Below are positions 54,870 through 62,713 of a stretch of DNA of 64,000 nucleotides, piece after piece. The notes under the pieces are model-generated. The model worked only from the letters and a program-made list of their open reading frames with translations, did no database searches and was not told the DNA's origin. Position numbers and translations under genes: made by a program. This DNA comes from Streptomyces spiramyceticus. GTDB lineage: Bacteria > Actinomycetota > Actinomycetes > Streptomycetales > Streptomycetaceae. Location of the stretch: contig NZ_JARBAX010000002.1 of assembly GCF_028807635.1 (NCBI RefSeq), positions 1,426,001-1,490,000 on the forward strand, given 5' to 3'. How positions within the stretch are numbered: position 1 is the stretch's first letter; each line of letters opens with the position of its first letter.

Positions 54870-55883
54870 TCACTGGAGGGCATGGACAGCCGCGGCGAAG
54901 GCCGACGGAAGCCTGGCCGCCGCCGGTACGACGAGGCGAGCGGCGGCCGCGTGACTGCTCAGCCGTACGAGCCCCTCCGTCAGCAGGCGATGCCTGCGGG
55001 ACAGTCGCCGCCAGCACCCCTCGTACGCCTGAGGCCGCCCAGACCTCAGACAGCGCACAGCCGCTTCGGCCGAAGCCATCGCGAGGGCGAGTCCCTCGCC
55101 GGTGAGCGCGTCGGTGTAACCGGCCGCGTCGCCCACGAGGAGTACCCGCCCTGCCGTACGGCGGCGTGCCCGCTGGCGCAGTGGTCCGGCGCCGCGTACC
55201 GGGGTGGCGGTGGGGCCGTCGAGGAGCTGGAGCAGCCGGGGGAAGTGGGCCAGGTGTGCGTCGTAGCCGCGCCTCATCGTGCTCAGTACGGCCACTCCGA
55301 CCAGGCCTTCGCCGACCGGTGTCACGTACGCCTCGCCGAAGGGCGACCAGTGCACCTCGACGAACTCCGTCCACGGATCCACTCGGTAGTGCCTTCGCAG
55401 GCCGTAGCGCCGCGGCCGACGGTTGGGAAGGTCCAGGCCGAGCGAGTGGCGCAGCGGCGAGTGCAGGCCGTCCGCGGCAGCCAGCCAGCGCGCCTGCAGC
55501 CCTCCCGCGCTCACCGTGTCCGTACTCTGCCGCACATCTCCGACCCTGCCCGTGACGACCCTGACGCCGAGTTCGGCAGCCCGCCGGGCCAGCGCCGCGT
55601 GCAACTCCGTACGGCGAACACCAAGACCCGAGCCGTCGCGGAATGGAGCCTCCGCGCAATACCGTCCGTCCACGTAGCGAATGCCGCGCAGTGCCCGACC
55701 GCCGACGCGGATGCCCAGGGCGTCCAGAGCCAGCACACCGCCGGGCATGATCCCCTCGCCGCATGCCTTGTCCACCGGGGTGCTGCGCTGTTCGATCACC
55801 ACCGCTTCCATGCCGGCCGACGCCGCGTGGATGGCCGTGGCCAGCCCGGCCGGTCCGCCGCCCGCCACCAGCAGGTCGATCAC
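54870..55883 (-). CDS. FAD-dependent oxidoreductase (geranylgeranyl reductase-like/SrsC-like)
   Basis: The 337-residue flavoprotein has the Rossmann motif LLVAGGGPAGLATAIHAASA (4-23), DKACGEGIMPGGV, and the second FAD motif VLLVGDAAGYTDALTGEGLA (about 245-264). It belongs to the geranylgeranyl-reductase/aromatic hydroxylase group. The GTG start at 55883 overlaps the end of the methyltransferase gene by 4 bases (GTGA), so it is translated with it. In the S. griseus srsABC phenolic-lipid cluster the third gene is a flavin hydroxylase acting on the resorcinol, and this gene matches its place. A saturating reductase of a prenyl chain is the other reading. Confidence 0.88.
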   Translation of the reverse strand: MIDLLVAGGGPAGLATAIHAASAGMEAVVIEQRSTPVDKACGEGIMPGGVLALDALGIRVGGRALRGIRYVDGRYCAEAPFRDGSGLGVRRTELHAALARRAAELGVRVVTGRVGDVRQSTDTVSAGGLQARWLAAADGLHSPLRHSLGLDLPNRRPRRYGLRRHYRVDPWTEFVEVHWSPFGEAYVTPVGEGLVGVAVLSTMRRGYDAHLAHFPRLLQLLDGPTATPVRGAGPLRQRARRRTAGRVLLVGDAAGYTDALTGEGLALAMASAEAAVRCLRSGRPQAYEGCWRRLSRRHRLLTEGLVRLSSHAAAARLVVPAAARLPSAFAAAVHALQ

Positions 55884-56422
55884 AGCCCGGCACCCGCCCT
55901 GCTGCCGACAGCGGCGCGCGCGGGAGTCAGCGCCTGGTTCTCACAGCGAATCCGTACGGTGAGGAGCGCGGCGTTGAGTACGGTGAAAATCAGCGCGGTG
56001 AGCCAGGCGCCGTGCACCAGCGGCAGGGACAGCCCTTCAGCCACTACCGCCACGTAGTTGGGGTGGCTCAGCCACCGGTACGGGCCGCTCGCGACCAGGG
56101 GAAGATCCGGCACGACCAGCACGCGGGTGTTCCAGCGCGGCCCCAGCGTGCGGATGCACCACCAGCGCAGGGCCTGTGCCGCCACCACGACGGCGGCCAT
56201 GCCCCACCCGAGCGCCGGGTCGAACGACCGCCCGGCCAGCCGGACTTCCGCCAGGCATCCGACGAGCAGCCCGGTGTGCAGGGCCACCATCGCCGGATAG
56301 TGCCGCTGTCCCGCTTCGACGGCCCCGCGGGCCAGGCTCCAGCGGGCGTTGCGGCGGGCCACGACGAGCTCGGCCACGCGCTCCGCGCCGACCGCCAGGA
56401 CCAGCAAGGTGAACCAGAGCAT
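55880..56422 (-). CDS. Isoprenylcysteine carboxyl methyltransferase-family protein (SrsB-like)
   Basis: The 180-residue membrane protein has several helices and the ICMT/phospholipid methyltransferase end: LVVPDLPLVASGPYRWLSHP, then NYVAVVAEGLSLPLVHGAWL, with the Pro-Tyr-Arg and His-Pro-Asn-Tyr SAM-binding residues. This family methylates lipid-like substrates in the membrane. It sits between the type III PKS and the flavoprotein, as srsB does in the srsABC cluster, where it O-methylates an alkylresorcinol. Confidence 0.88.
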   Translation of the reverse strand: MLWFTLLVLAVGAERVAELVVARRNARWSLARGAVEAGQRHYPAMVALHTGLLVGCLAEVRLAGRSFDPALGWGMAAVVVAAQALRWWCIRTLGPRWNTRVLVVPDLPLVASGPYRWLSHPNYVAVVAEGLSLPLVHGAWLTALIFTVLNAALLTVRIRCENQALTPARAAVGSRAGAGL

Positions 56423-56451
56423 GGGTTGCCCTCCCTACCAAATCCAATGGC

Positions 56452-57507
56452 CTACCAGCGGAGCAGGACGAGTTCGGAGCAGAACCCCGGGCCCATGGCG
56501 AGCAGCAGTCCGGCCGTGCCGACCGGTGGGCGGCGCTGTTCAAGGGTGTCGCGCAGGACGTGGAGCACCGAGGCCGAGGAGAGGTTGCCCACTGCCGCAA
56601 GCGAACTCCAGGTCAAGTTGAGTGCGCCGCACGGCAGTTCAAGGGCTTCTTCGACCGCCTCAAGCAGTTTGGGGCCGCCGGGGTGGCATACCCAGGCAGC
56701 GATGTCCCTCCGGCAGAGACCGTGATCGGCGAGAAACGCGTCGACGTCGGCGGCGAGGTGCTTGCGTACGACATCAGGGACACTCGCATCCAGTACGACG
56801 CGGAAGCCGGAGGCCGTGATGTCCCAGCCCAACACGTGCTCGGTGTCCGGGTAGAGATGACTGCGCGTCCCGACCACGACCGGTCCCGTGGCGGCCGTAC
56901 GGCGCGCGCCGCATGCGACGACAGCCGCGGCGCCGTCCCCGAACAGTGCGCCGGCGACGAGATTGGCCGGTGAGGCGTCGCTGCGCTGGAAGGTGAGAGA
57001 GCACAGTTCCACCGACAGAAGGACGGCCACGTCGTCGGGGCGGCCCAGGAGGTAGTCGTGCAGGCGGGCGATTCCGGCCGCCCCCGCGACGCACCCCAGG
57101 CCGAAGACGGGGACGCGTTTGACGTCCGGACGCAGTCCGAGCGGCCCCACGAGGCGAGCGTCGACCGACGGTGTGGCGATGCCGGTCACCGAGGTGAACA
57201 TCAGGAGGTCGACGTCGCGCGGCGAGAGGCCGGCCGCGTCCAGCGCCGCGCCGACCGCCTCGGCACCGAGGCTCACCGCACCCTCGATGAAGGCGTCGTT
57301 GACCGCCCCGAAATCGCGAAGTTCCGCGTATGAGTCGAGCGGCAGCGCCGTATGACGGGTTTTCACCTTCGCGCTGTCATGCAGACGGTCGAGTACCCCG
57401 CGATCCGTCCCCTCGGGCAGACATACGCGGGCGATCATGTCCGTGATCTCTCGTTGGGCGTGCCGGTGAGGAGCCAAAGCTCCGTGAACAGCGGCGATCC
57501 GGGTCAT
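56452..57507 (-). CDS. Type III polyketide synthase (alkylresorcinol synthase-like)
   Basis: From ATG 57507 the protein has 351 residues, normal for the chalcone synthase family. The Cys-His-Asn triad is C139 (VFGLGCVAGAAG), H275 (AWVCHPGGPK) and N308 (AAVGNLSSASV). GFGPG-type loop MGPGFCSE is near the end. It extends acyl-CoA or acyl starters with malonyl-CoA to make resorcinols or pyrones. The methyltransferase and FAD oxygenase follow directly, as in the S. griseus srs phenolic-lipid operon. Residues upstream of 57507 (to 57678) look like non-coding extension. Confidence 0.92.
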   Translation of the reverse strand: MTRIAAVHGALAPHRHAQREITDMIARVCLPEGTDRGVLDRLHDSAKVKTRHTALPLDSYAELRDFGAVNDAFIEGAVSLGAEAVGAALDAAGLSPRDVDLLMFTSVTGIATPSVDARLVGPLGLRPDVKRVPVFGLGCVAGAAGIARLHDYLLGRPDDVAVLLSVELCSLTFQRSDASPANLVAGALFGDGAAAVVACGARRTAATGPVVVGTRSHLYPDTEHVLGWDITASGFRVVLDASVPDVVRKHLAADVDAFLADHGLCRRDIAAWVCHPGGPKLLEAVEEALELPCGALNLTWSSLAAVGNLSSASVLHVLRDTLEQRRPPVGTAGLLLAMGPGFCSELVLLRW

Positions 57508-57629
57508 CTGCGGTCCGAGGTCGAGAACGGGGGACCTTGCAATGAGTGCCCCCGCTCGGCATCGCATCACGCCATGTCGCCCGTCCGGCGGCTGGCCTCC
57601 GCGACGGCCGGGCTGCCTAGCATGAGCGC
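57508..57629. promoter_or_regulatory. Divergent promoter region between PKS and UbiA genes
   Basis: These 122 bases separate the type III PKS start from the UbiA start on the opposite strand. They must hold both promoters, so the two genes could share control. I cannot assign -10/-35 boxes with confidence. If the PKS started at ATG 57567, the gap would shrink to 62 bases. Confidence 0.6.
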
Positions 57630-58526
57630 GTGGACGCTGAACTGGACGTGGACGCTGCGGCCCGGGCCGACGCGGCATCGGCGTCCCCTGGGGCGTGTCT
57701 TCAGCCGCGCCCCCTGAGCGGCCTCCTGAAGGCGTGTCATCCCGGCCCGACCGCAGTGGTCACCGTCCTGATGACCGTGATGGCGGTGGCCGGTGGTCAG
57801 GGCGCGGGCGGATGCCTGCTGGTCGCCGCCGCCGTGCTGACGGGGCAGTTGTCCGTCGGCTGGAGCAACGACGCCGTTGACGCCGTACGGGACACCACCA
57901 CCCGGCGGCGCACCAAACCCGTGGTCGCCGGATCGGTGAGCGTCATCGCCGTACGCCGCGCCGCGATCACCGCCCTGGCCCTGTGCGTACCGCTGTCCCT
58001 TGCCTACGGTCCACTCGCCGGTACGGTCCACCTCATCGGCGTGGCCGCAGCCTGGACGTACAACCTCCGGCTGAAGGCCACCCCGCTGTCCTGGCTGCCG
58101 TACGCCGTGGGATTCGCGGCGCTCCCTGCCTTCGTATCGCTCGGCCCGGCGGGACGGCCCTGGCCCGCGTGGTGGGTTGTCGCCTCCGCAGCGCTGCTCG
58201 GAGTCGGCGCGCACCTGGCGAACGTGCTCCCGGACATCGCTGCCGATCTGGCAACCGGCGTCCACGGCTGGCCCCAGCGGCTGGGCCCGACCCGGGCGCG
58301 GCTGCTGCTGCCGCTCCCTCTCGTGACGGCCACCGCGCTGCTCGCGCTCGCCCGTCCCGGCCCGGTCGGTATGGCCGGGGCAACGGCTTTGTCGGTGGCT
58401 CTGATCACGGCGGTCGGCAGCGCGCTGCTGGGCCATCGGTGGCCGAGGCTGCCGTTTCTCGCGGCAATCGGCATCGCCGCGGTCGATGTCGCGCTGCTGC
58501 TCCAGCAGGGCGTAACCATCACCTGA
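57630..58526 (+). CDS. UbiA family prenyltransferase
   Basis: The 298-residue membrane protein has about eight helices. The first Asp-rich motif is NDAVDAVRD (80-88), and the second lies in NVLPDIAADLATG (about 197-209). These bind the Mg-pyrophosphate of a prenyl donor. UbiA enzymes attach prenyl groups to aromatic rings or quinones. The GTG start at 57630 is divergent to a type III PKS, so a resorcinol-type acceptor is possible. Sequence alone does not exclude a role in menaquinone or other lipid pathways. Confidence 0.9.
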   Translation: MDAELDVDAAARADAASASPGACLQPRPLSGLLKACHPGPTAVVTVLMTVMAVAGGQGAGGCLLVAAAVLTGQLSVGWSNDAVDAVRDTTTRRRTKPVVAGSVSVIAVRRAAITALALCVPLSLAYGPLAGTVHLIGVAAAWTYNLRLKATPLSWLPYAVGFAALPAFVSLGPAGRPWPAWWVVASAALLGVGAHLANVLPDIAADLATGVHGWPQRLGPTRARLLLPLPLVTATALLALARPGPVGMAGATALSVALITAVGSALLGHRWPRLPFLAAIGIAAVDVALLLQQGVTIT

Positions 58527-58568
58527 CGCCTAGGGCGGCGGCCTGATCCGCCGCACTCCCCAGCCCCG

Positions 58569-59309
58569 TCACGGCGCCAGGGCCGAGGAAGAGGATCGAC
58601 TGCGGCAGGCCGCGGCCGGGCGTGTTACTCCCAGCCGTACGGGCCCGACTCCCGGGGAGTAGTGAACGACAGGCTCTCCCACGGGAGCCGAGAGGCCCGC
58701 GCCCACGGTGAGGGTCTCGTCCAGGTCGAGGAGTGTGACGCGTGCCAGGGAATACGGGGGGTGCTCGACCGGTGTCTCCCAGAGCAGGCCCGCTGTCCGG
58801 GTGAAGGCCCGCCACCGTGAGGTCAGCCAGGCATCCTCCTCGGTCATCTCGACCGGAGCGCCGGTACGTACCGTCAGCCGGTACCGGGGGCCGCCACCGC
58901 GGCGTTCCCCGGTGTAGTGGATGACAGGACCGTCCGTCCTGATCTTCAGGTTCCCCGCGTGGTAGGGGACACCTGCCAGACGGGCCGCCGTCATGATCGG
59001 ATTGCCGGCCTCGATGGACAGGAACCACAGGCCGCGTTTGCCGTCGGGAAGCCGCACGTACGTTCGTACATTCGTTTCGCTGAATTCCTGGCCCGGTACG
59101 GCGACCACACCGAGGACCTTCACCTCGGTCATCAGGAACGGGACGACACCCACCCATGCGGCGTTGCGGAACACATCCACCCGAAGGCCGCCCGGCAACA
59201 GGGCCTGTACCTCCTCCGGGGCATACGGCCAATTCACAAAGGTCTGGCTGAGCCACCGCGCCGTCAGTAGGGGAAACGTGACCGGCTGCTCCGCCGAAAA
59301 CGACGTCAC
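58569..59309 (-). CDS. DUF2071 (YqjF-like) family protein
   Basis: The 246-residue protein matches DUF2071: TARWLSQTFVNWPYAPEEVQ, LLPGGLRVDVFRNAAWVGVV, NVRTYVRLPDGKRGLWFLSI, AGVPYHAGNLKI and the C-terminal PVVHYSPGVGPVRLG. The family is a calycin-like barrel, sometimes called acetoacetate decarboxylase-like, of unknown activity. GTG 59309 is taken as start; GTG 59318 is an alternative, and neither has a clear ribosome site. It converges on the UbiA gene with 42 bases between. Confidence 0.85.
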   Translation of the reverse strand: MTSFSAEQPVTFPLLTARWLSQTFVNWPYAPEEVQALLPGGLRVDVFRNAAWVGVVPFLMTEVKVLGVVAVPGQEFSETNVRTYVRLPDGKRGLWFLSIEAGNPIMTAARLAGVPYHAGNLKIRTDGPVIHYTGERRGGGPRYRLTVRTGAPVEMTEEDAWLTSRWRAFTRTAGLLWETPVEHPPYSLARVTLLDLDETLTVGAGLSAPVGEPVVHYSPGVGPVRLGVTRPAAACRSRSSSSALAP

Positions 59310-59456
59310 ACCCAGCACATGCCCACGACAGCAAGGGGTACGCGCCGGGGGACAGCAGCCACACCACACGCAACGAGGGAGAGGACCCGTGGTGGCAACA
59401 CGGAAGGCCGGAAATCGTTAGGCGGCCGCTGCTGCCCCGAAAGGCAGGTCACGACA

Positions 59457-59876
59457 ATGAGCAGATCACTGGATCACCCGCCCCGTACTGACACCGAGCA
59501 GTCGGTGGGCGAGCTGGTCAAGCAGGCATCGGAGCAGATCTCCCAGCTGATACGGCAGGAGCTGCAGCTGGCGCAGGCCGAGATGCAGCAGAAGGGCAAA
59601 CGGTTCGGGCTCGGCAGCGGCATGTTCGGCGGAGCCGGTGTGATCGGTTTCGTCGCCCTGCTGGCAGGCGTGGCCACCGCGATCGTCGCTCTGGACCTGG
59701 TCTGGCCACTCTGGCTCTCTGCCCTGGTCGTCACCGGCGCTCTGCTCGTGACGGCGGCTGTACTCGCCCTCGTGGGCAAGACGCAGGTCAGCCGGGCCAT
59801 TCCCCCCGCACCCGAGCAGGCCATCGCCGGCGTCAAGGCCGACGTGGCCGTGATCAAGGAGAGGGCACGGCGATGA
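59457..59876 (+). CDS. Phage-holin-like (DUF1469) membrane protein
   Basis: The 139-residue protein has an amphipathic N-terminal helix (SVGELVKQASEQISQLIRQE, then LQLAQAEMQQKGKRFGLGSG). Two hydrophobic helices follow (VIGFVALLAGVATAIVALDL and LWLSALVVTGALLVTAAVLA), typical of the actinobacterial DUF1469/PHE group. ATG 59457 follows AAAGGCAGG. It is coupled to the DUF3618 gene by ATGA at 59873-59876. Pairs like this are common in Streptomyces stress islands. The function is unknown. Confidence 0.87.
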   Translation: MSRSLDHPPRTDTEQSVGELVKQASEQISQLIRQELQLAQAEMQQKGKRFGLGSGMFGGAGVIGFVALLAGVATAIVALDLVWPLWLSALVVTGALLVTAAVLALVGKTQVSRAIPPAPEQAIAGVKADVAVIKERARR

Positions 59877-60316
59877 CGAAACACCGACATGGGAGCAGGT
59901 CCGACCGCTCCACACTCACTCCCGACGAATTGCGGGAGCAGGTCGCGGGAACCCGCGAGAAGCTGGGCCGTACGGTCGACGCGCTGGCAGCCAAGGCCGA
60001 CATCAGAACTCAGGCGCAGGAGAAGGCGGCAAAGGTCAGGAGCCAGGTGCAGGGCAAGGCCGCCCATGTGCTCCATGCCGCGCAGGACAAGACCCCTCAG
60101 CCGGTCCGAGAGAAGGCTGCGCACGCCAAGGAACAGGTGACCGGAACGGCCCACGTCCTTGGACAGAAGATCGAGGACAGGACGCCGCAGCCGGTGCGGG
60201 AGAGGGCCTATCAGGCGGCTGAGGGAACACGGGCCGACCGAGCAGTGCTGCTGCTCGCCGGTCTGGCCGTGCTCGCCGCAGTCATCATCATCGTGCGGCG
60301 TGGCAGGAAGACCTGA
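59873..60316 (+). CDS. DUF3618 protein
   Basis: The 147-residue protein has the DUF3618 N-terminal motif LTPDELREQVAGTREKLGRT, then VDALAAKADIRTQAQEKAA. It continues with amphipathic repeats (TPQPVREKAAHAKEQVTG and TPQPVRERAYQAAEG) and ends in a TM helix with a basic tail (AVLLLAGLAVLAAVIIIVRR). The twice-repeated TPQPVRE unit is notable. Its start overlaps the holin-like gene. It probably coats or tethers to the membrane. Confidence 0.88.
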   Translation: MTKHRHGSRSDRSTLTPDELREQVAGTREKLGRTVDALAAKADIRTQAQEKAAKVRSQVQGKAAHVLHAAQDKTPQPVREKAAHAKEQVTGTAHVLGQKIEDRTPQPVRERAYQAAEGTRADRAVLLLAGLAVLAAVIIIVRRGRKT

Positions 60317-60415
60317 TCGAGGCGTCACCGTCTCCCGGGAGAGCGACTGCGCAGATCACACCTCTGCTCACGCCCTCGGATCACACCCGGGAGACGGCTC
60401 GCGTGGGGCGAGTGG

Positions 60416-61483
60416 TCACATTCTGCGGTCGATGAGGAACGGCAGGAGTGTGAGGATCTCGCCGACCGCCGTCGGCGCCAACGAGACGCTGTCCAGGCAT
60501 GCGCGGGCGCTGTCCAGGTGGTGGTGCGCCTCGGTCAGGGTGGCCGAGCGTCCGCCCGCGTCTTCGATGAGCCGGGCGGCCCGTCGTGCGGTGACGTCGT
60601 CGAGCGGATCGCCCGAGGTGAGCAGCGCGACGAGGTGTCGTGCGGCCGGTCCGTCCGTGGCCAGGGCTGCCAGGACGGGGTACGTCTTCTTCAGCCGGCG
60701 CAGATCGTTGTGGACCGGCTTGCCCGTCACCTGCGGATCGCCCCAGATCCCGAGCAGGTCGTCCACCGCCTGGAAGGCCACCCCGAGATGCCGGCCCGCC
60801 CGGGCGAGGGCATCGACGGTTGGAGCCGGGGCCCCGGCGAGCACGGCGCCCAGTCCGGCGGCGCAGCCGAGCAGCGCGCCGGTCTTGTGGCCGGCCATGG
60901 ACCGGTACTCGTCCGGCCGCACCGCGTCCGGCCCCGTCCACGGCCGGGACTCGAACAGAAGGTCCTCCGCCTGACCGCGCACCAGGTCGTTGAGCGTCGA
61001 GGCCAGGTGCCGCACCGCTGCCCCGCTGTGTACGGTGCGGGAGTTCGCCAGGGTCTCCACGGCGAGGGCGAACAGTGCGTCCCCCGCCAACACCGCGGGG
61101 CCGGTGCCGTAGGCCTTCCAGACGGTCGCGCGCTGTCTGCGTGTTTCGTCGCCGTCCATGATGTCGTCGTGCAGAAGCGAGAACGTGTGGATCAGCTCGA
61201 CGGCGACCGCGCCGACCACGGCGTTCTCCCCGGGGGCGCCCGCCGCCTCGGCGCAGAGCACGGTCAGCGCCTGGCGCACTCCCTTGCCGTGCGAGCTGTG
61301 CGAGCCGTGCGTGCCGGGGACGAGCGTGCCGCCCACCTCGCTCCAGCCGAGTGAGAAGGCGGCCATCTCGGCCGGCCAGGGGTGAAGGCGCTGGACCGCT
61401 TGCGTGAGGGCCGGCCGCACAAGATCGCGGCAGCGGGCGAGGATCTGCGGTGCGGTGGCCCGGGCTGTTGTGGGCATCGTCAT
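60416..61483 (-). CDS. Polyprenyl/geranylgeranyl diphosphate synthase
   Basis: The 355-residue protein has first Asp-rich motif HTFSLLHDDIMDGDETRR (about 98-115) and second motif AFQAVDDLLGIWGDPQVTGK (about 237-256), with KTGALLGCAAGLGAVLAG between. It condenses IPP with allylic diphosphates to make GGPP or a longer chain. The DDLLG form of the second motif and the Pro-poor N-terminus resemble synthases sometimes named as cargo of family 2 encapsulins, but no encapsulin gene is in view. ATG 61483 overlaps the stop of the TPR gene as ATGA, so the two are coupled. Confidence 0.9.
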   Translation of the reverse strand: MTMPTTARATAPQILARCRDLVRPALTQAVQRLHPWPAEMAAFSLGWSEVGGTLVPGTHGSHSSHGKGVRQALTVLCAEAAGAPGENAVVGAVAVELIHTFSLLHDDIMDGDETRRQRATVWKAYGTGPAVLAGDALFALAVETLANSRTVHSGAAVRHLASTLNDLVRGQAEDLLFESRPWTGPDAVRPDEYRSMAGHKTGALLGCAAGLGAVLAGAPAPTVDALARAGRHLGVAFQAVDDLLGIWGDPQVTGKPVHNDLRRLKKTYPVLAALATDGPAARHLVALLTSGDPLDDVTARRAARLIEDAGGRSATLTEAHHHLDSARACLDSVSLAPTAVGEILTLLPFLIDRRM

Positions 61484-62544
61484 CGTGGGCCGACTTCCTC
61501 GCCCGCCGCCGTGGCGAGAGGTATGACCCCGAGTTCGGCATGGGCCTTGTCGACCATGTCCCGGGCGTGACGCAGGCCGATCCGGTCGAGCGTACGGCCC
61601 AACTCGTCCAGTTCCGCAGCTGTTTCGGCCCGGCCCCGGCCGAGATGGGCGCGCGCCTTGACCAGCCCCAGCCGGGCCAGCGCCTCGCCCCGCGGCTCGC
61701 TCATGGCACGGAACTCCGCGAGCGCCTGCTCGTAGACCTCTCGGGCTTCGGCATAACGGCGGGCGCGGTAAAGCACGTTGGCGCGCATTTTGTGGTTGTA
61801 CGCGAGGGCGCTGGACAACTTCATCTCGCGGCACGAGAGTTCTGCCTCGGCGAGCAGGGCGAGGGCCCGCTCCGGGTTGTCCTCCCGCAGGGAGACGATG
61901 TCGGCCATGCCGCGCAGGGCCCACGCCCGTCCCCGCCGGTCGTCCGCCTTCCCGGCTATCTCGGCCGCTTCCTCGAACATCGCGAAGGCCGTGTCGTACG
62001 AGCCGGTGTTGCGGTGAATCTGCGCGATGCCCTCCAGTGCCCACACGGTATGGCGGGCCTCGCCGCGTTGGCGTGCTTCGGCGAGCAGTTGCTCGTGCAG
62101 GACGGCTACGGCCTGGTAGTCGCCCTGTATTCGTCCGGTCTCCGCCAGACCGGCGAGGGAGTAGCCGCGGGCCACGACGTCTCCGCCGCGCTTTCCCATG
62201 TCGGCGGCCAGGCCGAGCAGTCGGAAGGCCAGTGCCAGCGAGCCCCGCTGGCGTGCGAGCGTGCCGCCGCTCCACAGCGCCCAGGCCATGGCCCCGAGGT
62301 CACCGGCCGATCGGGCGGCCCGGTAACTCGCCTTCCAGGCCTGGTCGGCTTCCTTGATGTTGCCCAGTCTGCGGTGCGCCTCGGCCACGGCGAGCCCGGA
62401 CCGCGCCACCTCCTGCTGCGAGCCGGAGAGTTCGGCTGCCCTCAGGTGCTCGGTTCCCTCGGCCAGTACGTCCGTCAGGGAGGAGTTCACCGACAGTTTA
62501 GTGAGGGCGCCTTGGTACTCGGGCGCGAATGCCTTGCTGTGCAT
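61480..62544 (-). CDS. Tetratricopeptide repeat protein coupled to the prenyl synthase
   Basis: The 354-residue protein is built of TPR-type helix pairs (about 35-340), for example EADQAWKASYRAARSAGDLG, ARGYSLAGLAETGRIQGDYQ, and AKARAHLGRGRAETAAELDE. No DNA-binding or catalytic domain is seen. The ATGA overlap with the polyprenyl synthase suggests the TPR protein may bind or regulate it. A 32-bp inverted repeat sits 39 bases before the start. Confidence 0.85.
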   Translation of the reverse strand: MHSKAFAPEYQGALTKLSVNSSLTDVLAEGTEHLRAAELSGSQQEVARSGLAVAEAHRRLGNIKEADQAWKASYRAARSAGDLGAMAWALWSGGTLARQRGSLALAFRLLGLAADMGKRGGDVVARGYSLAGLAETGRIQGDYQAVAVLHEQLLAEARQRGEARHTVWALEGIAQIHRNTGSYDTAFAMFEEAAEIAGKADDRRGRAWALRGMADIVSLREDNPERALALLAEAELSCREMKLSSALAYNHKMRANVLYRARRYAEAREVYEQALAEFRAMSEPRGEALARLGLVKARAHLGRGRAETAAELDELGRTLDRIGLRHARDMVDKAHAELGVIPLATAAGEEVGPR

Positions 62545-62582
62545 GGATGCCTTTCTTGCACGGCCGGGGCAACAGCGCGTAA

Positions 62583-62614
62583 CTATACGCTCTATGTATA
62601 CATGCAGTGTATAG
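62583..62614. promoter_or_regulatory. 32-bp inverted repeat upstream of the TPR/prenyl synthase operon
   Basis: CTATAC...ATGTATACAT...GTATAG is symmetric about 62598/62599. The outer 6-bp arms and central 10-bp palindrome match perfectly, and two of five inner pairs also match. It lies 39-70 bases before the TPR start codon. Its AT-rich content stands out in this GC-rich DNA. This is a strong candidate operator for a dimeric regulator such as a GntR- or TetR-type protein, or a promoter core. Confidence 0.7.
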
Positions 62615-62713
62615 CGGGCTGGTGCCCGGACCTTTTGACGCTCCGGGGATCTGGGCGCCGCCCGTCACCTGCGGCGAAGCGCCCTGCTGTGGACCAAGAC
62701 GCCTGCCGCGAGC

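Noticed and set aside
59457..59876. Phage holin as evidence for a prophage
   Set aside because: The protein is a DUF1469-type membrane protein coupled to DUF3618, a common actinobacterial pair. No phage structural, lysis or integrase gene is nearby.
60416..61483. Encapsulin-cargo system
   Set aside because: The synthase resembles some named as encapsulin cargo, but no encapsulin shell gene is in the window. The link is not claimed.
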